A stretch of DNA of 64,000 nt from Actinomadura hallensis (GTDB lineage: Bacteria; Actinomycetota; Actinomycetes; Streptosporangiales; Streptosporangiaceae), in contig NZ_VFPO01000001.1 in NCBI RefSeq assembly GCF_006716765.1, positions 5,580,001-5,644,000 of the forward strand, read 5' to 3'. Position 1 is the stretch's first letter; every line of letters starts with the position of its first letter. Below are positions 60,340 to 64,000 of the stretch, in pieces. Under the pieces are notes generated by a model that was not told the DNA's origin, searched no databases, and was given only the letters and a program-made list of their open reading frames with translations. The position numbers and the translations under genes are program-made.

Positions 60340-61497
60340 CTAGTGGGTGCTCGAGGTTCGGGGCGCCCGGTGCTGGTCCAGCGCGCGCTGGTAGGAGGCC
60401 AGATGGGCCTCCGCGGACGCCTTCCAGGAGAACTGCTGGGCGCGGGCGTGCGCGGCGTCCGCCAGGTCCTCGCGGCGGGCGGGGTCGTCGAACAGGTCGC
60501 CCAGGGCCGCGCCGATGCCGGACGGGTCGGGCTCGGTGTAGGCGACGGCGTCGCCGCCGACCTCGGGGAGCGGGCCGCGCCGGGTGGTGAGGACCGGGGC
60601 GCCGCAGGCCATGGCCTCGAGGACCGGCAGGCCGAAGCCCTCGCCGCGGCTGGGGTGCGCGACGACCAGCGCGCCGCCGAAGAAGCCGGGCAGCGCCGGC
60701 CACGGCAGGTAGCCGGGGCGCACCACGCGGAGGTTCAGCGGGACGGTGGCGAGGGCGGCGTCGACCTCGTCGTCCCAGCCTCCGCCGCCCGCGAGGACGA
60801 GCGCCGGGGCGTCCGGGCGGTGCTCGCAGGCCCGGACCCACCCGCGGATCAGGTTCGGGACGTTCTTGCGGGGCTCCAGCGCGCCCAGGTAGGCGACGTA
60901 GGGGTGGCCGTGCAGGCCGAGCCGGTCGGAGACCTGCTTGACCTCCGATTCGGACGGCCGGTGGAACGCCCGCTGGTCGACGCCGTGGTAGGCGACGTCG
61001 ATGCGGTCGGGGTCGGCGCCGAGGACGCGGACCAGCTCGTCCCTCGTCGCACGGGACGGGGCGATGATCCGGGTGGCGCGGCGCGCCGCGGTGCGGGTCG
61101 CGGACTTGACGTAGGTGGTGCGGACCGGGTCGTGCGGCTCGGGCTCGGCGAACAGCGTCACGTCGTGGATCGTGACGACGGTCGGCAGGTCCGTGCTCAT
61201 GGGGATCGTGTAGGTCGGCAGGTGGATGACGTCCGCCGCGACGCGGTCGGCGACGTGCGGCAGGCCCGACTGCTCCCACGCGAGGCGTGCGGCGCGGTGC
61301 GACAGCGCCGCCGGGCCCGCGACGACGCGCGCCCCGGGGACGAGCTCCCCGTACCGTTGCTCGTCCGACCGCTGGCACACGACGGCGAGGTCCGCGCCCT
61401 GCGCGTGCAGGGCGCACAGCAGCCCGTCGACGTACCGGCCGAGCCCTCCGCGGTCGGCCGGCACGGCGGTCGCGTCGAGCAGAATGCGAGGCGCCAC
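60340..61497 (-). CDS. GT4-family glycosyltransferase
   Basis: This 385-residue protein has a GT-B fold. The N-terminal domain contains LLDATAVPADRGGLGRYVDGL (in part) and VVTIHDVTLFAEPE. The C-terminal domain has YVAYLGALEPRKNVPNLIRGW, FGGALVVAHPSRGEGFGLPVLEAMACGAPVLTT (in part), with the donor-binding E-x7-E motif. GTG 61497 with GGGGG 7 nt upstream is preferred over the longer start at 61530. It probably uses GDP-mannose or a related donor made by the next gene, and works in envelope glycan synthesis. Confidence 0.9.
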   Translation of the reverse strand: MAPRILLDATAVPADRGGLGRYVDGLLCALHAQGADLAVVCQRSDEQRYGELVPGARVVAGPAALSHRAARLAWEQSGLPHVADRVAADVIHLPTYTIPMSTDLPTVVTIHDVTLFAEPEPHDPVRTTYVKSATRTAARRATRIIAPSRATRDELVRVLGADPDRIDVAYHGVDQRAFHRPSESEVKQVSDRLGLHGHPYVAYLGALEPRKNVPNLIRGWVRACEHRPDAPALVLAGGGGWDDEVDAALATVPLNLRVVRPGYLPWPALPGFFGGALVVAHPSRGEGFGLPVLEAMACGAPVLTTRRGPLPEVGGDAVAYTEPDPSGIGAALGDLFDDPARREDLADAAHARAQQFSWKASAEAHLASYQRALDQHRAPRTSSTH

Positions 61498-61630
61498 GGT
61501 GTTACCCCCATCCGCGGTGGCGTAGATCACCTTTTACCCTCCGAGCCTACGCCCGGCGGAGCACTGCGCGCGGCACGTCGTTCATACCTTCGGCGTGTGC
61601 CGCGGGTGCGCCTTCCCCATGGGGACGGCC

Positions 61631-62350
61631 CTACGCCTGCGCCTCCGCCCTCTTTCGGGCGTGGATCAGGACGATGCTCCCGCGCTCGTTCGGGGCCCTG
61701 CGGTCGGCGAGCGCCACGAGCGGCGTGAGCGGGGCGGCCGCGTTGAAGCCGACCTTGCCGCCGTAGGCGGAGAGCGACAGGTAGAGGCGCTCCGCGGCGG
61801 CCGTGCGGAACTGGTAGCTGTGCTTGACGAGGTCGAGGCCGCGCTCGTCCATCAGCTTGCGGAGGCTCTCGTGGGTGTAGGTGTGCTGGACGTGGTACTT
61901 GGCCTTGTGGGCGTCGCGGAGCTTCGGCCAGGCGTCGGCGCGGCTCAGCACGTCGGCGGACATGAAGATCTCGCCGCCGGGTCTGAGGACCCGCGCCATC
62001 TCGTCCAGCGACCTGCCGCCGTCGTCGAAGTGCTCGATCGCGCAGACCGACAGGACCGCGTCGAACACGGCGTCGCCGAACGGGAGCCGCAGCGCGTCGC
62101 ACTCGATCAGCGCGGGCGCGTGGGTGAGGGTGCGCCCGTACTCCATCTTGCGGCGGTCGAGGTCGATGGAGACGGCCTCCGCGCCGCGCTTGCGCGCCCG
62201 CCCGGCCCAGTAGCCGTCGCCGCCCGCGACGTCGAGGACGCGCCGTCCGCGCAGGTCGCGCCCCATCCAGTCGAGGAGCGTCCCCGCCTCGCGGTACCGG
62301 CACACGTGCACCTGGTGGCCCATGAAGGCGACCACATCCGAGAGCTTCAT
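61631..62350 (-). CDS. Class I SAM-dependent methyltransferase (UbiE/type 11)
   Basis: This 239-residue protein starts at ATG 62350 behind GGGGGCG. Motif I is RVLDVAGGDGYWAGRA, followed by AVSIDLDRRK, the motif IV region DAVLSVCAIEHFDDG and LRPGGEIFMSADVL. YVSLSAYGG-like segments near the C-terminus suggest a lipid or polyprenyl-linked substrate. It lies between the GT4 gene and the divergent LPG-synthase-like gene. TAGAGT lies 8 nt before the ATG and may be the -10 element. Confidence 0.87.
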   Translation of the reverse strand: MKLSDVVAFMGHQVHVCRYREAGTLLDWMGRDLRGRRVLDVAGGDGYWAGRARKRGAEAVSIDLDRRKMEYGRTLTHAPALIECDALRLPFGDAVFDAVLSVCAIEHFDDGGRSLDEMARVLRPGGEIFMSADVLSRADAWPKLRDAHKAKYHVQHTYTHESLRKLMDERGLDLVKHSYQFRTAAAERLYLSLSAYGGKVGFNAAAPLTPLVALADRRAPNERGSIVLIHARKRAEAQA

Positions 62351-62397
62351 CGCCCCCAACTCTAGGCGGCGCGGACGGCGCGGACGCGGTGTTCGCC

Positions 62398-62403
62398 TAC
62401 GCT
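62398..62403 (+). promoter_or_regulatory. TACGCT -10-like element, possible leaderless start
   Basis: TACGCT ends 6 nt before GTG 62410. This supports 62410 over the in-frame GTG at 62389 as the start of the membrane protein. Confidence 0.45.
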
Positions 62404-62409
62404 GGGCCC

Positions 62410-63384
62410 GTGAAGACGAAGGCCGTCGCCGTGCGGGCGCTGCGGGTGTTCCTGGTGCTGCTGGCGCTGGCGTTCTGCGGCTACAGCGTCGCCTCCCAGT
62501 GGGACGCGACGGTGCACGCGTTCCGGCAGATGTCCTGGGCGGCGCTGGCCGCGGCGCTGGCCGCGGGCCTGGCGGGGCTGTTCGTGTGGATGCTGGGGTG
62601 GCGGGAGTTCCTCGGCGGCCTCGGCTCGCCGCTGCCCGTGCGCGCCATCTTCCGGATCTCCGGGATCTCGCAGCTCGGCAAGTACGTCCCCGGCAAGGTG
62701 TGGGCGCTGGTGACGCAGATCGAGATGACGCGGGAGCACCGGGTGCCGCCGGAGCGCAGTTTCGGCTCGACGCTGCTGGCGGTGGCGACGTCCACGGCGT
62801 GCGGTCTCGCGGTCGCGGCGGTGACGCTGCCGCTGACGTCGGCGACGGCGCGCGAGACGTACTGGTTCCTGTTCCTGCTGGCGCCGGTCCTGCTGGCCCT
62901 CCTGCACCCGAGGATCGTGACGTGGTCGCTGGGGCTGATGCTGAGGGTGATCCGGCGGCCGCCGCTGGAGCGCCCGGTGAGCCTCGCGGTCACGCTGCGG
63001 GCCGTCGGCTGGACGGTCCTCGGCTGGGCCCTGTTCGGCGTGCACACGTGGCTGCTGTGCACGGCGGTCGGCGGCGAGGGGGCGGGCCTGCCGTTCCTCG
63101 CGACGGGCGCGTACGCGCTGGCGTTCGTCGCCGGGTTCCTGGTCTTCATCGCGCCGGGCGGGATCGGGGCGCGGGAGGCGGCGCTGACCGTGGTGCTGAC
63201 CCCGGCGCTGCCAGCGGGCGCGCCGGTCGTGGTCGCGCTCGCGTCGCGGGTGCTGCTGACCGCCGCCGACCTGGTCAACGCGGGCATCGCGCTGCTGCTG
63301 GGCCGCACCGTCCCCGGGCCGGGGAATGAACCGCCGGCCAAGGAGCTTGTGCGGGGTACGCACCCTACGAAGGAGGGACCGTGA
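62410..63384 (+). CDS. Lysylphosphatidylglycerol synthase transmembrane-region-like protein (UPF0104)
   Basis: This protein of 324 residues has about eight membrane helices. Family features are LGKYVPGKVWALVTQIEM, the mid-protein segment FGSTLLAVATSTACGLAVAAV and GFLVFIAPGGIGAREAALTVVL, all typical of the flippase domain of MprF/AglD-type proteins without the catalytic domain. Such proteins are often thought to move lipid-linked sugars or lipids between leaflets. Nearby glycosyltransferases fit that role. The stop overlaps the thioredoxin start by 4 nt. Confidence 0.87.
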   Translation: MKTKAVAVRALRVFLVLLALAFCGYSVASQWDATVHAFRQMSWAALAAALAAGLAGLFVWMLGWREFLGGLGSPLPVRAIFRISGISQLGKYVPGKVWALVTQIEMTREHRVPPERSFGSTLLAVATSTACGLAVAAVTLPLTSATARETYWFLFLLAPVLLALLHPRIVTWSLGLMLRVIRRPPLERPVSLAVTLRAVGWTVLGWALFGVHTWLLCTAVGGEGAGLPFLATGAYALAFVAGFLVFIAPGGIGAREAALTVVLTPALPAGAPVVVALASRVLLTAADLVNAGIALLLGRTVPGPGNEPPAKELVRGTHPTKEGP

Positions 63385-63704
63385 CGGCCCCGATCACCGT
63401 GACCGACGCGACCTTCGAGGACGAGGTCCTGAACAGCGACACCCCGGTACTCGTCGACTTCTGGGCCGACTGGTGCGGGCCGTGCCGCATGATCGCGCCC
63501 GTGCTCGACCAGATCGCCGAGGAGAAGGCCGGCAAGATCAAGATCGCGAAGCTGGACTACGACGCCAACCCCGAGACGCCGAACAAGTACGGCGTGATGG
63601 GCCTGCCGACGCTGCTGCTCTACAAGGACGGCGAGGTCGTCGAGCAGATCGTCGGCGCCAAGCCGAAGCGCGCGCTGCTGCAGGTCATCGAGCCGCACCT
63701 GTGA
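63381..63704 (+). CDS. trxA: Thioredoxin
   Basis: This 107-residue protein starts at GTG 63381 with AAGGAGGG just upstream, overlapping the previous gene by 4 nt. The active site WCGPC lies in LVDFWADWCGPCRMIAPVL, and the cis-proline loop is MGLPTLLLYKDG. It is a standard cytosolic thioredoxin. The 3' end overlaps the convergent glycosyltransferase gene by 20 nt. Confidence 0.95.
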   Translation: MTAPITVTDATFEDEVLNSDTPVLVDFWADWCGPCRMIAPVLDQIAEEKAGKIKIAKLDYDANPETPNKYGVMGLPTLLLYKDGEVVEQIVGAKPKRALLQVIEPHL

Positions 63705-64000
63705 GCGCGTCGAGGTAGGCCGCCCACACCGGGCCGTGGTCGACCGGGCGCACGCCGGAGCGCAGCCGCTCCGGCTCGCCCGGCTCGTAGAAGCGGCGCA
63801 GCGCCTTGGCCAGGGACGCCACATCGTCCGGCGCGCAGATCAGCCCGTCCACGCCGTCGCGGACCTGGTCGGCGAACCCGCCCACGTCGGTCGCGATCAC
63901 CGGCAGGCCGTGCTCGTACGCCATCCACACGTTCTGGGACGCCGTCGCCGTCCGGTACGGCAGGACCAGCGCGTCGGCCGCGGCGAACAGCTCCGGCACC
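63685..64000 (-). CDS. GT4-family glycosyltransferase, C-terminal part only
   Basis: The open frame runs off the right edge, so only about 105 C-terminal residues are seen. ELFAAADALVLPYRTATASQ, MAYEHGLPVIATDVGGFADQV and GLICAPDDVASLAKALRRFYE are the donor-binding half of a GT-B glycosyltransferase. The stop at 63685 overlaps trxA. The N-terminus and acceptor domain lie outside the window. Confidence 0.85.
   Translation of the reverse strand, partial: VPELFAAADALVLPYRTATASQNVWMAYEHGLPVIATDVGGFADQVRDGVDGLICAPDDVASLAKALRRFYEPGEPERLRSGVRPVDHGPVWAAYLDALTGAAR

Overview
The window is chromosomal DNA from a high-GC filamentous-type actinobacterium. Third codon positions are almost all G or C, GTG and TTG starts are frequent, genes often overlap by 4 nt, and there is a WhiB regulator, F420 biosynthesis genes, DUF3499, DUF5719 and DUF2630. 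Gene content and order fit the Streptosporangiales (an Actinomadura-like organism is my best guess), but this is recalled knowledge and not a search result. I see no tRNA, rRNA, CRISPR array, integrase or transposase.

Layout. 0-4.2 kb: a PAP2-lipid kinase fusion (cut by the left edge), a two-gene polysaccharide/teichoic acid-type ABC exporter and a PEBP-family protein. 4.2-9.9 kb: a ferric-siderophore uptake operon (binding lipoprotein, siderophore-interacting reductase, two permeases, ATPase; 4-nt overlaps at most junctions), divergent from an AraC regulator, with a clear DtxR/IdeR-type iron box between them. 10-11.4 kb: an orphan KamA-type radical SAM aminomutase with a good intrinsic terminator. 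11.7-15.8 kb: DUF998 membrane protein, alpha/beta hydrolase, two paralogous secreted or anchored small proteins, and a PlsX. 15.8-17.9 kb: an operon of an H1-like Lys/Ala-rich protein, DUF2630 and a probable F420-dependent LLM oxidoreductase. 17.9-21.2 kb: deoC with a full-length and a half-length aldehyde dehydrogenase. 21.3-29.7 kb: IclR regulator, acyl-CoA dehydrogenase, methyltransferase, a large LAL regulator and an AMACR-like CoA transferase/racemase. 29.8-32 kb: a decayed stretch with two gene remnants. 32-37 kb: an LppU-like protein, a hypothetical gene and two different S-adenosylhomocysteine hydrolases separated by a repeat-rich, structured intergenic region.

37-52.8 kb is the conserved actinobacterial block around mannose metabolism: MerR regulator, two-component pair, CDF transporter, SIS isomerase, Trm112-like protein, phosphomannomutase, DUF3499, a degenerate metallopeptidase-like protein, DUF5719, a giant GT2 membrane glycosyltransferase, WhiB and a membrane protein with a Gln/Tyr-rich tail. 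53-58 kb holds fbiA, fbiB and fbiC, most of the F420 pathway. 58-64 kb has an AlkA-like glycosylase, a sugar-nucleotide pyrophosphorylase, a GT4 glycosyltransferase, a methyltransferase, an LPG-synthase-like membrane protein, thioredoxin and the C-terminal part of another GT4 enzyme.

How the genes work together. Phosphomannomutase (43-44 kb), the SIS isomerase and the nucleotidyltransferase at 59-60 kb can supply GDP-mannose or a similar sugar nucleotide to the glycosyltransferases at 47-51, 60-61 and 63.7 kb. FbiA/B/C supply F420, and the LLM protein at 15.8 kb is a plausible user. The two SAH hydrolases would serve several methyltransferases. Several genes have a TAnnnT -10-like element 6-7 nt before the start codon, suggesting leaderless transcripts. 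The most unusual features are the structured repeats between the SAH hydrolases, the in-frame His-rich minisatellite in the GT2 gene, the histidine kinase with a collagen-like segment and an insertion in its ATPase domain, and the pair of uncharacterised paralogs at 13.4-14.4 kb.
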